Positions 34,499 to 43,173 of a DNA stretch of 64,000 bases are shown here, in pieces. The translations under genes were made by a program, and so were the position numbers. The stretch is from Motiliproteus sp047633175 (lineage in GTDB: Bacteria; Pseudomonadota; Gammaproteobacteria; Pseudomonadales; Balneatricaceae), in NCBI GenBank assembly GCA_047633175.1, contig JBLIEQ010000003.1, positions 134,837 through 198,836 of the forward strand. The letters run 5' to 3'. The notes beneath the pieces were generated by a model. That model was not told where the DNA came from, made no database searches, and worked only from the letters and a program-made list of their open reading frames with translations. Within the stretch, counting starts at the first letter, position 1, and each line of letters starts with the position of its first letter.

Positions 34499-35713
34499 AT
34501 GTCCGTCGTTAGAAAATCCAACAAACTGAGAAACGTCTGTTATGACATCCGTGGGCCTGTACTCGAAGAAGCCAAGCGCCTGGAGGAAGAGGGCCAGCGC
34601 ATCATCAAGCTGAACATCGGCAACCCGGCCTCGTTCGGCTTTAACTCACCCGAAGAGATCATCCAGGATGTGATTCTCAACCTGCCTTCGGCCCAGGGTT
34701 ACTGCGACTCCAAGGGGCTGTTCTCCGCCCGTAAAGCGGTCATGCACGAGTCGCAGCGCCGCGGCATCAAGGGTGTCAGCATCGACGACATCTACCTGGG
34801 TAACGGCGTCAGCGAGCTGATCATGATGTCGATGCAGGCGCTGATCAACGATACCGACGAGATGTTAATCCCCTCTCCTGACTACCCGCTCTGGACCGCT
34901 GCGGTGAGTCTGGCCGGCGGCACCCCGGTGCATTACATCTGCGACGAACAGGCCGGCTGGTTCCCCGATATCGACGACATCCGCAGCAAGATCAGCGAAC
35001 GGACCCGTGGCATCGTCGTGATCAACCCCAACAACCCCACGGGTGCCGTCTACCCCAAGGTATTGCTGGAACAGATCGTCGAGCTGGCGCGCGAACATAA
35101 GCTACTCATTTTCGCCGACGAGATCTATGACAAGATCCTGTACGACGATGCCGAGCACATCCCGCTGGCAACCCTGGCCGATGATGTGCTGTTCCTGACC
35201 TTTAACGGCCTGTCCAAAAGCTATCGCTCTGCAGGCTTTCGCTCAGGCTGGATGATCCTGAGCGGCCCTAAACATTGCGCCCGGGATTATATCGAAGGTC
35301 TGGATATGCTCTCCAATATGCGCCTGTGTGCCAACGTGCCGGCGCAGAATGCGATCCAAACCGCACTGGGCGGCTATCAGAGCATCAACGAATTGATCGT
35401 TCCCGGAGGACGTCTTTATGATCAGCGCGATGCCGCCTACGACATGCTCAACGCCATTCCCGGCGTCAGCTGCGTTAAACCCCAGGGGGCGATGTATCTG
35501 TTTCCTAAGCTCGATCCCAAGATGTACCCTATCCATAACGATGAAAAGCTGGCGCTGGACCTGTTGATGCAGCAGAAGGTGCTTATCGTCCAGGGTTCGG
35601 GCTTCAACCTGACAGACACCCAGCACTTCCGTCTGGTGTTCCTGCCGCGTATCGATGACCTGCGCGACGCGATCGAACGTATTGAGCGCTTCCTGCAGAC
35701 TTACCGCCAGTAG
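34499..35713 (+). CDS. alaA: glutamate-pyruvate aminotransferase AlaA
   Basis: Class I PLP aminotransferase that makes alanine from pyruvate and glutamate. The 404 residues match AlaA (YfbQ) in length and motifs: KLNIGNPASFGF near the N-terminus, INPNNPTGAVY, FADEIYDKILYD, and PLP Lys240 in NGLSKSYRSAGFRSGW. The open frame begins 51 codons earlier at 34346, but that part is not protein-like and the family starts at MSVVRKSNKLRNVCYDIRG. The leader carries no visible regulatory motif. Confidence 0.95.
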   Translation: MSVVRKSNKLRNVCYDIRGPVLEEAKRLEEEGQRIIKLNIGNPASFGFNSPEEIIQDVILNLPSAQGYCDSKGLFSARKAVMHESQRRGIKGVSIDDIYLGNGVSELIMMSMQALINDTDEMLIPSPDYPLWTAAVSLAGGTPVHYICDEQAGWFPDIDDIRSKISERTRGIVVINPNNPTGAVYPKVLLEQIVELAREHKLLIFADEIYDKILYDDAEHIPLATLADDVLFLTFNGLSKSYRSAGFRSGWMILSGPKHCARDYIEGLDMLSNMRLCANVPAQNAIQTALGGYQSINELIVPGGRLYDQRDAAYDMLNAIPGVSCVKPQGAMYLFPKLDPKMYPIHNDEKLALDLLMQQKVLIVQGSGFNLTDTQHFRLVFLPRIDDLRDAIERIERFLQTYRQ

Positions 35714-35747
35714 GCCCGGCAGAGGAGCGCCTTGCTCAGTAAGGCGC

Positions 35748-36650
35748 TTAGGCCCTATAGCTGAAATGCAGCACCTTCAGACCGCTCTTTGAGTCACGTT
35801 CCGGAAAGCTTGCCGGATTCGCCAGGCGCTCGACAAAAACGGCCAGAGGACAATGGGTCTGCATCAGTTCGATCAAAAACTGACTCTCGACATCAGGATC
35901 ATTCAAACAGACCAGCAGCTCCGCTTGCGGGCACAACAGCTCTGGCAAGCGACGCAGCACTTTCTGGTAATCCGAGCTGGCTACAAAGCTACCGCGCTGG
36001 AATGAGGGCGGATCGATAATTACCCGTTCGTAGGGCCCCAGTTTTTTCAATTTACCCCAACTGCGGAACAGCTCGTGCGGCAAGAAGCGCACTCCCCGGG
36101 AATCTTTATCATTAAGCTGATGATTACGCTGACCGCGCTTAAGCGCCCCCTTACTCATATCCAGATTAACCACGGAATCGGCACCGCCGGCCATCGCCGC
36201 TACCGAGAAGCCACAGGTATAGGCGAACAGATTCAATACATTGCAGTGCAGGGCATGCTCCCGCACCCAACGCCTGCCGTTAAGCATATCCAGAAACAAC
36301 CCCAGGTTCTGGCGCTGCCCCAGCTGGAGCTCGAATTTAAGCCCCTCCTCGGTCACCACCAGGGTCGAGACCGGCTCACCGCTGAGCCACTCGACCGGCC
36401 CGCCCTGTTGATAACGATGCTGCACCGCCACCCCGGGGATCCCCTGATGCCTGGCCGCAACGGCCAGGATCCCCAGAGCCTCGGCCGTTTCCGGCTGGTA
36501 CAGGCTGATCAACAACACCGACCCGAGCAGATCAACGTTGATATGCACCAGTCCCTCATAGCTGTGACCGCGGCCATGGAACAGGCGCAGCGCCTCGGTT
36601 GAATGGCACTCAAAGCGGTGAGCGGATATGTTGTCTATGATTGCCTGCAT
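35748..36650 (-). CDS. RlmI/RlmK-like SAM-dependent methyltransferase
   Basis: A ~300-residue class I methyltransferase related to 23S rRNA cytosine methyltransferases (RlmI/RlmKL-C). The SAM-binding motif is VLNLFAYTCGFSVAA (about 160-174), followed by NLDMSKGALKRG and the catalytic IDPPSFQRG. No PUA domain precedes it, so the RNA target may differ. The start is uncertain: ATG 36650 is chosen because the conserved part begins MQAIIDNISAHRF; ATG 36704 and the frame start at 36734 would lengthen it by 18-28 residues into the htpX promoter region. Confidence 0.8.
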   Translation of the reverse strand: MQAIIDNISAHRFECHSTEALRLFHGRGHSYEGLVHINVDLLGSVLLISLYQPETAEALGILAVAARHQGIPGVAVQHRYQQGGPVEWLSGEPVSTLVVTEEGLKFELQLGQRQNLGLFLDMLNGRRWVREHALHCNVLNLFAYTCGFSVAAMAGGADSVVNLDMSKGALKRGQRNHQLNDKDSRGVRFLPHELFRSWGKLKKLGPYERVIIDPPSFQRGSFVASSDYQKVLRRLPELLCPQAELLVCLNDPDVESQFLIELMQTHCPLAVFVERLANPASFPERDSKSGLKVLHFSYRA

Positions 36651-36784
36651 AAGAGACTCGTGGCTGAATGGGATCGGTAGTATAACCTTGGTATAACCTT
36701 TCATAACCTTGAAAGTTTTCTTTAATGACCCCACCTAACCGGCATAAACCTGCCCTGAGCGGTTTTTTACTAGGAAAAAACTAC

Positions 36785-37666
36785 ATGCGTATTTTGTTAT
36801 TTCTGGCCACCAACCTGGCCATTATCCTGGTCGCCAGCATCACCCTGAGCCTGCTCGGCGTCGGCTCCACGCTGCAAGCCAACGGTATCGATCTGGACTT
36901 GGGCAATCTGCTGATCATCTGTGCCGTCTTTGGCATGGCCGGCTCCCTGATCTCCCTGCTGCTGTCCAAATGGATGGCCAAGCGTGCCACCGGCGTCCAG
37001 ATCATCGGGAAGCCACGCAGTGCCGATGAGACATGGCTGCTCGAGACTGTGACCGAACTGGCCCAGCAGGCCGGCATCGGGATGCCCGAAGTGGGGATAT
37101 TCCCCTCGTCACAGTCCAACGCCTTCGCCACCGGCTGGAATAAAAACGCGGCCCTGGTCGCCGTCAGTCAGGGGCTGCTGCAACGCTTCAGCCGTGCCGA
37201 GGCCAGGGCGGTGATGGCGCACGAGATCGGCCATGTCGCCAACGGCGATATGATCACCCTGGCACTGATCCAGGGAGTGGTTAACGCCTTCGTGATGTTC
37301 TTCGCCCGTATCATCGGCCACACCGTCGACCGGGTGATCCTCAAGAATGAACGCGGCCACGGAATCGGTTATTACATCAGCTCGATCATCGCCGAAGTGG
37401 TACTGGGGATTCTTGCCTCCACCATCGTCGCCTGGTTCTCGCGCCGCAGAGAGTTTCGCGCCGATGCGATGGGTGCTCAACTGGCCGGCAGCGCGGCAAT
37501 GATCGGTGCCCTGCAGCGCCTCAAGGCAGAGCAGAATCTGCCCACCGACATGCCCGACCAGCTGGTCGCCTTCGGTATCGCCGGGGGCCTGAAACAGGGG
37601 CTGGCCTCTCTGTTTGCCAGCCATCCACCGCTGGACGAGCGCATCGACGCGCTGCGCCATGGCTAA
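36785..37666 (+). CDS. htpX: membrane zinc metalloprotease HtpX
   Basis: M48-family protease of the inner membrane that degrades misfolded membrane proteins. The 293 residues show two N-terminal helices (1-27 and 36-60), the HEIGH zinc motif (about residue 143) followed by two more helices, and the third ligand Glu in EFRADAMGAQLAG. An upstream ATG (36725) would add 20 residues, but MRILLFLATNLAI is the family start and AGGA precedes 36785. A terminator follows the gene. Confidence 0.96.
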   Translation: MRILLFLATNLAIILVASITLSLLGVGSTLQANGIDLDLGNLLIICAVFGMAGSLISLLLSKWMAKRATGVQIIGKPRSADETWLLETVTELAQQAGIGMPEVGIFPSSQSNAFATGWNKNAALVAVSQGLLQRFSRAEARAVMAHEIGHVANGDMITLALIQGVVNAFVMFFARIIGHTVDRVILKNERGHGIGYYISSIIAEVVLGILASTIVAWFSRRREFRADAMGAQLAGSAAMIGALQRLKAEQNLPTDMPDQLVAFGIAGGLKQGLASLFASHPPLDERIDALRHG

Positions 37667-37698
37667 GCACCATGGGCTCACGCTTTAGTAACTCAAAA

Positions 37699-37726
37699 GC
37701 CGCGATTCACTATCGCGGTTTTTTTG
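37699..37726 (+). terminator. rho-independent terminator of htpX
   Basis: CCGCGAT (37700-37706) pairs with ATCGCGG (37712-37718), loop TCACT, followed by seven T. It lies 33 bp after the htpX stop. Confidence 0.88.
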
Positions 37727-37815
37727 ATGCAAACAGCAGCCAAAGCTGCTTAAATCGGCTCATAAAAACAGTGACAAAGTCGCTGGTGCGCTAGCTTCAG
37801 AAGGTCCTAATCCTG

Positions 37816-40431
37816 ATGATTCACAGTCGAATCAGATTACTAATACTTCCTATGGTCTTGCTGACAGCAGCGACGCTGACGGTCGCGCTGATCATCAACC
37901 AGGCCTCCACAGAGCAGGATCGAGAAGCGGATAGCCTATACCGCTCCTTTATCCGCTCCTCCATCATTCATGAAGCCGCCTTGCTGAGAGATCAGGCACT
38001 CGATTATGCCTGGTGGGATGACGCAGCTCGGAACCTGCTGCAACAGCAGGATCTTGAGTGGGCTGATGCCAATATCGGTAGCAATCTCTACGACCACTTT
38101 AATATACAGACCAGCTTGGTGGTCACTGCCGACAACCAGATCCCTATAGGCTTTATTAACGGCAAGCTACAGCGGGACCTCGGTCGATTCAGCACGGCAC
38201 CCGCACTACAGCACCTGCGAGACCTTGCCCGGGACTCATCCCTGCAGGACCCCGAAGGAGCTTCCGGGCTGGTCAAGATCGCAGGGCAGCTGTATCTGGT
38301 CGGTGCCTTTGCCTTCACACCCGAGTCTACCGTGCAGACCCAACGGAGTGGAATTTACCTGTCAGTGCTGCTGCTAATGCGGGTGATCGATGCCGATTTT
38401 ATTCAGCAACATTCCTTAAGCTACAACCTGCAACTACTCTCACTGGACTTAAGCGTCCAGGCACAGGGACTACTGCTCAGCTCTGCGCTGGACGAGCCTC
38501 TGGCAACCCTGAGCTATCAAGCTCCCCGTCCCGGAGAACAGCTGCTCGACCGGGTGGCTGGATCACTGCTAGGACTGATACTTATTTTTTTACTCCTGTT
38601 TGCCTCAGCGGCCTGGATCATCGCCAGGGTAACGACCCTGAATCAGCGCATAAATTTGGAAAAACAGGCGCTGGCCGAAGAGGTCAGTCGACATCAGCAG
38701 GCACTACAGCAGCTGCGCATGAGCCACGAGGTCCTAAAGAGCACCAGCGAGGCAGTCGTTGTGACCGACAGCCAGGGCGTGATTGTCGAGGTCAATCAAG
38801 CCTATTGCCAACTGACCGGCTTTTCGCGTGAGCAGGTGCTGGGAAAGAATCCCAACGTCCATAAGTCGGATCGCCATAACGACGACTTCTACCGGCAGAT
38901 GTGGTCTCAATTATTACAGCACGGGCAGTGGCGCGGCGAAGTCTGGGACCGCCGAAGTAACGGTGAGGTCTACCCAAAATGGTTGTCGATCAGTGCTATC
39001 AAGAACGATCAGCAGCACACCAGCCATTACGTCGGTGTTTTTTCAGATATCACCGAACGCAAGGATCAGGAAGAACGCTTACAACGACTGGCTCTCTATG
39101 ATGCCCTGACAAACCTACCCAACCGATTATTATTTAAAGAGCGGGTCGAGCAGAGACTGCTCAAAGCCAGGCGCGATCCAACCTACAAAGCAGCCCTGCT
39201 GTTTCTCGATCTGGATCATTTTAAAGACGTCAATGATTCGCTGGGGCATCTCGCGGGAGACCGGTTACTGATAGAGGCCGGCACACGAATCCAGGAGTGC
39301 ATCCGCAGCAGCGATGCGGTGGGTCGAATCGTTAACGATCCCATCGCTGCCCGCATGGGCGGTGATGAATTTACCATTGCGATCGATATAGAGAACAACG
39401 CTGCCGTTGCCATCATCATTGAACGCCTCAGGATGGCGTTCAGCGAGGCGGTCGTCGTTGAGAACCAGCCTGTCTTTGTCTCCATCAGCATCGGCATTTC
39501 GGTGTTCCCGGATGACGGCAACAGCTACGAACAACTCGTCAACAATGCCGACAAGGCGATGTACCGCGCTAAGCGCAGCGGCCGCAACCAGTTCAAGTTT
39601 TTCTCTGCCGGGATGGACAACATCGCCAACGGCCGTATCGAACTGGAGTCTGGGTTGCGCCAGGCGATTCGCGAGCAACACTTTATTCTTCACTACCAGC
39701 CTAAGATTGATGCTCATTCCGGTGGAGTCAGCAGCATGGAGGCTCTGATCCGCTGGCAACATCCCGATAAAGGACTGATCCCGCCTGGTGATTTTATCCA
39801 GGTTGCCGAAGACACCGGACTGATCCTACCAATCGGCGAATGGATCATCGACACGGCCTGCCACCAAGTGGCGCTCTGGAGCCAGCAGCTGTCGCGTCCC
39901 CTGAAGGTCGCCGTAAACTTATCCGCCAGACAGTTTATGGACCCCCTGCTACTGGAAAAAATAATCGCCGCCTTGGCGCGCAGTGGCCTTCCCCCCCAGC
40001 AACTGGAACTAGAGGTCACAGAAAGCGTCATGATCGAGGATATGGACGCCGCAATCAACGTGCTCTCCAAGCTGCAGGAAATCGGAATCAGTGTCGCCGT
40101 GGATGATTTTGGTACCGGCTACTCGTCACTAAACTACCTAAGAAAACTACCGCTCGACACGCTTAAGATCGATTGTAGCTTCACCGCCCGAATAGATCAG
40201 GATCCTAAAATGGCCGCGATCGTCAGGGCCATTATTCACATGGGCCAGAGCCTGGAACTAGAGGTGGTCGCCGAAGGGGTCGAAACCCATGAACAAAAAG
40301 AGCTGCTCCAATACTATGGCTGCCACTACCTGCAGGGTTTCCTGTTCAGCCGTCCACTGGAAGTCAGCGCCATGCTGGCTTATCTGCAACAGCCTGAACA
40401 GTCGCCCCCCCCCACCTCATACTCTATTTAG
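37816..40431 (+). CDS. CHASE4-PAS-GGDEF-EAL c-di-GMP protein
   Basis: A 871-residue membrane sensor for cyclic di-GMP. Order: membrane helix (about 7-28), periplasmic CHASE4-like domain (contains RDQALDYAWWDDAARN), second helix (about 245-270), PAS/PAC (about 305-420), GGDEF (motif 515-519) and EAL (motif 642-644, EALIRWQHP). Both catalytic motifs look intact, including DDFGTGYSSLNYL and EGVE in the EAL part, so synthesis and hydrolysis are both possible. An extra ~9 residues (GRIVNDPIA) separate an RSSD sequence from GGDEF, so the usual inhibitory I-site is displaced. It faces a second diguanylate cyclase gene convergently. Confidence 0.93.
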   Translation: MIHSRIRLLILPMVLLTAATLTVALIINQASTEQDREADSLYRSFIRSSIIHEAALLRDQALDYAWWDDAARNLLQQQDLEWADANIGSNLYDHFNIQTSLVVTADNQIPIGFINGKLQRDLGRFSTAPALQHLRDLARDSSLQDPEGASGLVKIAGQLYLVGAFAFTPESTVQTQRSGIYLSVLLLMRVIDADFIQQHSLSYNLQLLSLDLSVQAQGLLLSSALDEPLATLSYQAPRPGEQLLDRVAGSLLGLILIFLLLFASAAWIIARVTTLNQRINLEKQALAEEVSRHQQALQQLRMSHEVLKSTSEAVVVTDSQGVIVEVNQAYCQLTGFSREQVLGKNPNVHKSDRHNDDFYRQMWSQLLQHGQWRGEVWDRRSNGEVYPKWLSISAIKNDQQHTSHYVGVFSDITERKDQEERLQRLALYDALTNLPNRLLFKERVEQRLLKARRDPTYKAALLFLDLDHFKDVNDSLGHLAGDRLLIEAGTRIQECIRSSDAVGRIVNDPIAARMGGDEFTIAIDIENNAAVAIIIERLRMAFSEAVVVENQPVFVSISIGISVFPDDGNSYEQLVNNADKAMYRAKRSGRNQFKFFSAGMDNIANGRIELESGLRQAIREQHFILHYQPKIDAHSGGVSSMEALIRWQHPDKGLIPPGDFIQVAEDTGLILPIGEWIIDTACHQVALWSQQLSRPLKVAVNLSARQFMDPLLLEKIIAALARSGLPPQQLELEVTESVMIEDMDAAINVLSKLQEIGISVAVDDFGTGYSSLNYLRKLPLDTLKIDCSFTARIDQDPKMAAIVRAIIHMGQSLELEVVAEGVETHEQKELLQYYGCHYLQGFLFSRPLEVSAMLAYLQQPEQSPPPTSYSI

Positions 40432-40479
40432 AGGCAGGGATCGCCTGCAGGCAGCTGAAGGCTCCTGCAACAGCTGCAT

Positions 40480-40511
40480 TTCCCACGTCCCTGTGGGTCG
40501 GCTCCCACATT
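40480..40511. repeat. REP-like palindromic segment between convergent c-di-GMP genes
   Basis: CCCAC and GTGGG form a hairpin, and CCTGTGGGTCGGCTCCCACA continues into a second one. The word CTGTGGGTCGG is shared with the two REP-like elements near 47.3 and 62.9 kb, so this is probably a shortened member of the same dispersed family. It may also serve as a convergent terminator. Confidence 0.45.
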
Positions 40512-41493
40512 AAAGTGGAATCAGAACCGCATCGTATTGGGTGGATTGGTTACGGCCATGCTCTTTGGAATGGTAGAGCGCAGCGTCGGCCTGTTTCAGC
40601 CAGACTTCAAGGGAGCCGATCTGTGTATTGATCTGCGAAAATCCAAGACTGATGGTAAAACGCACCGTTTCGCCAAGCGTCTCCACGACCATCTGTTCGA
40701 TCTCATAGCGGGCTCGTTCACAGAACATAGCCGCTCCCTGGGCATCGGTATCACAAAGCACAACCGCGAACTCTTCACCGCCGTAACGCCCGGCCATATC
40801 CGTATCGCGGATCATCTTTCGAACGGTAGCGGCCAGGGCGATGATCACCTCGTCACCCACCTGGTGGCCATAGGTATCGTTAACATTTTTAAAATGATCG
40901 ATATCGAACATCACCAGGCATGAGCTAAGCTCCGAACGCTGGCAGCGTTTAAATTCATGCAGTGCCAGCTCTTCCCAGTGACCTCTATTATGCAGCTGCG
41001 TCATCCGGTCGGTTTTACTCAGGTGTGCCAGTTCAGCATTTAACCGCGTCATCGCCTGCTCATTGACCGCATTCTGGGTCACGTCATACAGGGTGATGCA
41101 GACGTTGGCCGATCCCGCGTTCACCGAGCTAAGCGGCAAGAAGCTCACATCCTGATACATAAAGTCTGATGAACCGGTGATCGGTCGATAACTTTTAAAG
41201 CGGAACAGGTAGGGACGCTGCTTCCAGGTCGAGTAGGCAGGCACTTTAAGAGCGGTAACGGCCTCAAGCTGTCGACTCATCCAGGCAACCGGAAGATCGG
41301 TAACCAGCTGAAACAGGTTAGCGCCGATCGCGCTGGCCGCACTGATACCCGAATGGTGCTCCATAAAGCCGTTCCAGGCCACTATACGGCTGTCGCTATC
41401 GACCACCAGCAGGCCGACTTCGATACTCTGCAGAGCATCCATCATCCAATGAACATCTGAAACCGCAATGCTCTGATCTACGGACTGATCCAC
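40510..41493 (-). CDS. PAS-GGDEF diguanylate cyclase
   Basis: A 327-residue cytoplasmic enzyme making c-di-GMP from GTP. A PAS domain (about 18-140, MMDALQSIEVGLLVVDSDSR) precedes a GGDEF domain with the active-site GGEEF at 238-242 and the product-inhibition site RxxD at 229-232, so it should be active and feedback-controlled. The start is GTG 41493 with GGAG 6 nt upstream, which lies inside a duplicated segment. It follows a receiver-CheC gene on the same strand, suggesting a phosphorelay link to c-di-GMP. Confidence 0.92.
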   Translation of the reverse strand: MDQSVDQSIAVSDVHWMMDALQSIEVGLLVVDSDSRIVAWNGFMEHHSGISAASAIGANLFQLVTDLPVAWMSRQLEAVTALKVPAYSTWKQRPYLFRFKSYRPITGSSDFMYQDVSFLPLSSVNAGSANVCITLYDVTQNAVNEQAMTRLNAELAHLSKTDRMTQLHNRGHWEELALHEFKRCQRSELSSCLVMFDIDHFKNVNDTYGHQVGDEVIIALAATVRKMIRDTDMAGRYGGEEFAVVLCDTDAQGAAMFCERARYEIEQMVVETLGETVRFTISLGFSQINTQIGSLEVWLKQADAALYHSKEHGRNQSTQYDAVLIPL

Positions 41494-41610
41494 GGGCTAC
41501 TCCACTGACAGAATGAATACACTCATCCAATACGTATTTGAAACCGAGACACTCTGATCCACGGACGGCTTCTCGGGCTACTCCACTAACAATTTAATAC
41601 GCTCATCTAA
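41443..41610 (-). repeat. 81-bp duplication of the receiver gene / diguanylate cyclase junction
   Basis: CATCCAA recurs at 41443 and 41524, and GGGCTACTCCACT at 41494 and 41575, both with an 81-bp offset. One unit covers the last codons of the receiver-CheC gene with its stop, the GGAG ribosome site, the GTG start and about 16 codons of the diguanylate cyclase. The unit present in the spacer is a diverged second copy. It encodes the mini-ORF 41497-41562. Confidence 0.88.
41497..41562 (-). pseudogene. 21-residue mini-ORF, duplicated start of the diguanylate cyclase gene
   Basis: In the duplicated unit a GTG at 41562 opens MDQSVSVSNTYWMSVFILSV and one more residue, matching the true cyclase N-terminus (MDQSVDQSIAVSDVHWMMDA) with changes, then stops at TAG 41497-41499. 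It most likely has no function, or acts as a leader ORF whose stop abuts the real GTG start. Confidence 0.5.
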
Positions 41611-42615
41611 CAAAGGGATAGAGTCGCCGGTAAAGATAAGCAGCAGGATAAAATGAATAGGTTGCTCCCTGATGCCATAGCACATTTCGATGGTCATCAG
41701 CTCGGCATCCGCACCGGCAGGCTTGAACGCCAGCTCTTTCGAATCCAGCGCACGACCCAGCATAACAGGATGCCCCATACTGAATTTAAGATCCAGCTGC
41801 TCGGCGAACCCTCCCATACAGGCACCGATCAGAATATTAGAGGTCTCCATCAACAGATCAAGCTGATCCCCGCCGTTGATCTTCCCCTGCTGTTCGATTA
41901 ACCGCGACAACGCATCCAAATGGCTATCTTCGATAAACAGCAACGCCTCACCTGAAACCCCGGCACCGACAAAGCCCTGAGTAACCGCAGAGACCTCTGA
42001 GGCAGGCACCTCTGAGCCAGGTATCGCTTGGAGAATCAATTGCGGTAACTGCTCAGTGCTGAGTTTACGTACCTGAGGTATCGGTAGTTCGATAAAGACC
42101 CCCAGCAGCCGCGCCAGCAGATCTGCCGCCTGCCCCATCCCCACATTCGCTATCTCTTGATAGCCTTCGTGGATATCAAACGCCAGCTCTTGTGGCCGCA
42201 GCGCGGGCCCCTGAGAGGCTGTCGCCGCCGCACTTCGGCCATCCAGTTCGTGGAGAATCCCATACTGCTCCAGAATGGCCTGTAACTTATCGCTATCGAT
42301 AGGTTTTTTAATGAAGTCTAGCGCCCCTAACGCCATCACCCGTTGCCGTGCCTGCGGCTGAACATCGCCAGACACGACAATCACCAGCGTGGGCAGGTCC
42401 TGTGACCGAATCGCTTCTAGCACCTTATAGCCATCCATCACCGGCATATTCAGATCCAGAAACAGAATATCGGCGTTTCCGTCCATAATTCCAGCCAATG
42501 CTTCGACACCATCGGCCGCAAAACTGACCTTCACATCCCAGCTCTCAGGCAGCGAGCGCGCCAGCTGTTTACGGGCTAAACCAGAATCATCACAGATCAA
42601 GATAGGGACAGACAT
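41578..42615 (-). CDS. response regulator with CheC-like phosphatase domain
   Basis: A 345-residue fusion. The receiver (1-120) has the acidic pair Asp9/Asp10, phospho-acceptor Asp54 (FLDLNMPVMDG) and Lys104. The C-terminal part (about 145-345) is CheC/CheX-like, with two E-x-x-N phosphatase centres: Glu154/Asn157 (YQEIANVG) and Glu257/Asn260 (METSNILIG). CheC proteins dephosphorylate CheY-P, so this protein may act on its own receiver or on a partner. It lies upstream of the PAS-GGDEF gene on the same strand. No chemotaxis kinase is nearby. Confidence 0.88.
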   Translation of the reverse strand: MSVPILICDDSGLARKQLARSLPESWDVKVSFAADGVEALAGIMDGNADILFLDLNMPVMDGYKVLEAIRSQDLPTLVIVVSGDVQPQARQRVMALGALDFIKKPIDSDKLQAILEQYGILHELDGRSAAATASQGPALRPQELAFDIHEGYQEIANVGMGQAADLLARLLGVFIELPIPQVRKLSTEQLPQLILQAIPGSEVPASEVSAVTQGFVGAGVSGEALLFIEDSHLDALSRLIEQQGKINGGDQLDLLMETSNILIGACMGGFAEQLDLKFSMGHPVMLGRALDSKELAFKPAGADAELMTIEMCYGIREQPIHFILLLIFTGDSIPLLDERIKLLVE

Positions 42616-43173
42616 TAGCGATTACGACCTGGTGGGGTTGGTGAACAATAAGACAAGAACGACTGTACGTTAAGGCATTGATATTAAAAGTCTGAGCAAC
42701 TCTATACTGACCCAGTTTGCCCTGTAAAGGGGATCCTAGCAAGCAGCCTCTCCTCCTCCTCCGGTCTCGGGCTTTATGCATAGGCTCTGAATTAACTTAA
42801 CGCAGTTGCTCTTCACATTTTGTTTGGAACACAAAAGTTTAGTCACCCCCGGCATGATTCGCCTGCATCACCGTCTGGATTCAGGGTGCAACAACCTGGT
42901 CAACCCGCAATACGTTGCTAGACTAAAGACTAGCAACTACCTTATGAATTCATAATACACCAGTGTTACTCTTGTGCCCGCTGTAGATGTAAAGGTTACA
43001 ACTCGGGTTTATTCAGGGAATAGAGTGGATCCTGGCAAAATCGTAGTTCAATACAGCATTAATACTGCTGCCGGAGACTTCGGTAGTAGTCATCAAAGAA
43101 TCAGTCCTGGTGAAGCGACAGATGCCGTCGTAAAAACGACTGATTTTTTACTTGATCTAATAAGGAATATTAA
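42616..43173. promoter_or_regulatory. 558-bp leader region with dyads upstream of the thiolase
   Basis: This long spacer between the divergent receiver-CheC gene and the thiolase holds three dyads: TTTTGT...ACAAAA at 42818-42836; GTTGCTAG/CTAGCAAC, an 8-bp perfect stem with 8-nt loop at 42914-42937; and the 14-bp palindrome TTATGAATTCATAA at 42942-42955. They are plausible operators for thiolase control. A 75-codon frame (42974-43201, GTG start, no ribosome site) overlaps the thiolase start; I do not accept it as a gene without homology. Confidence 0.5.
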
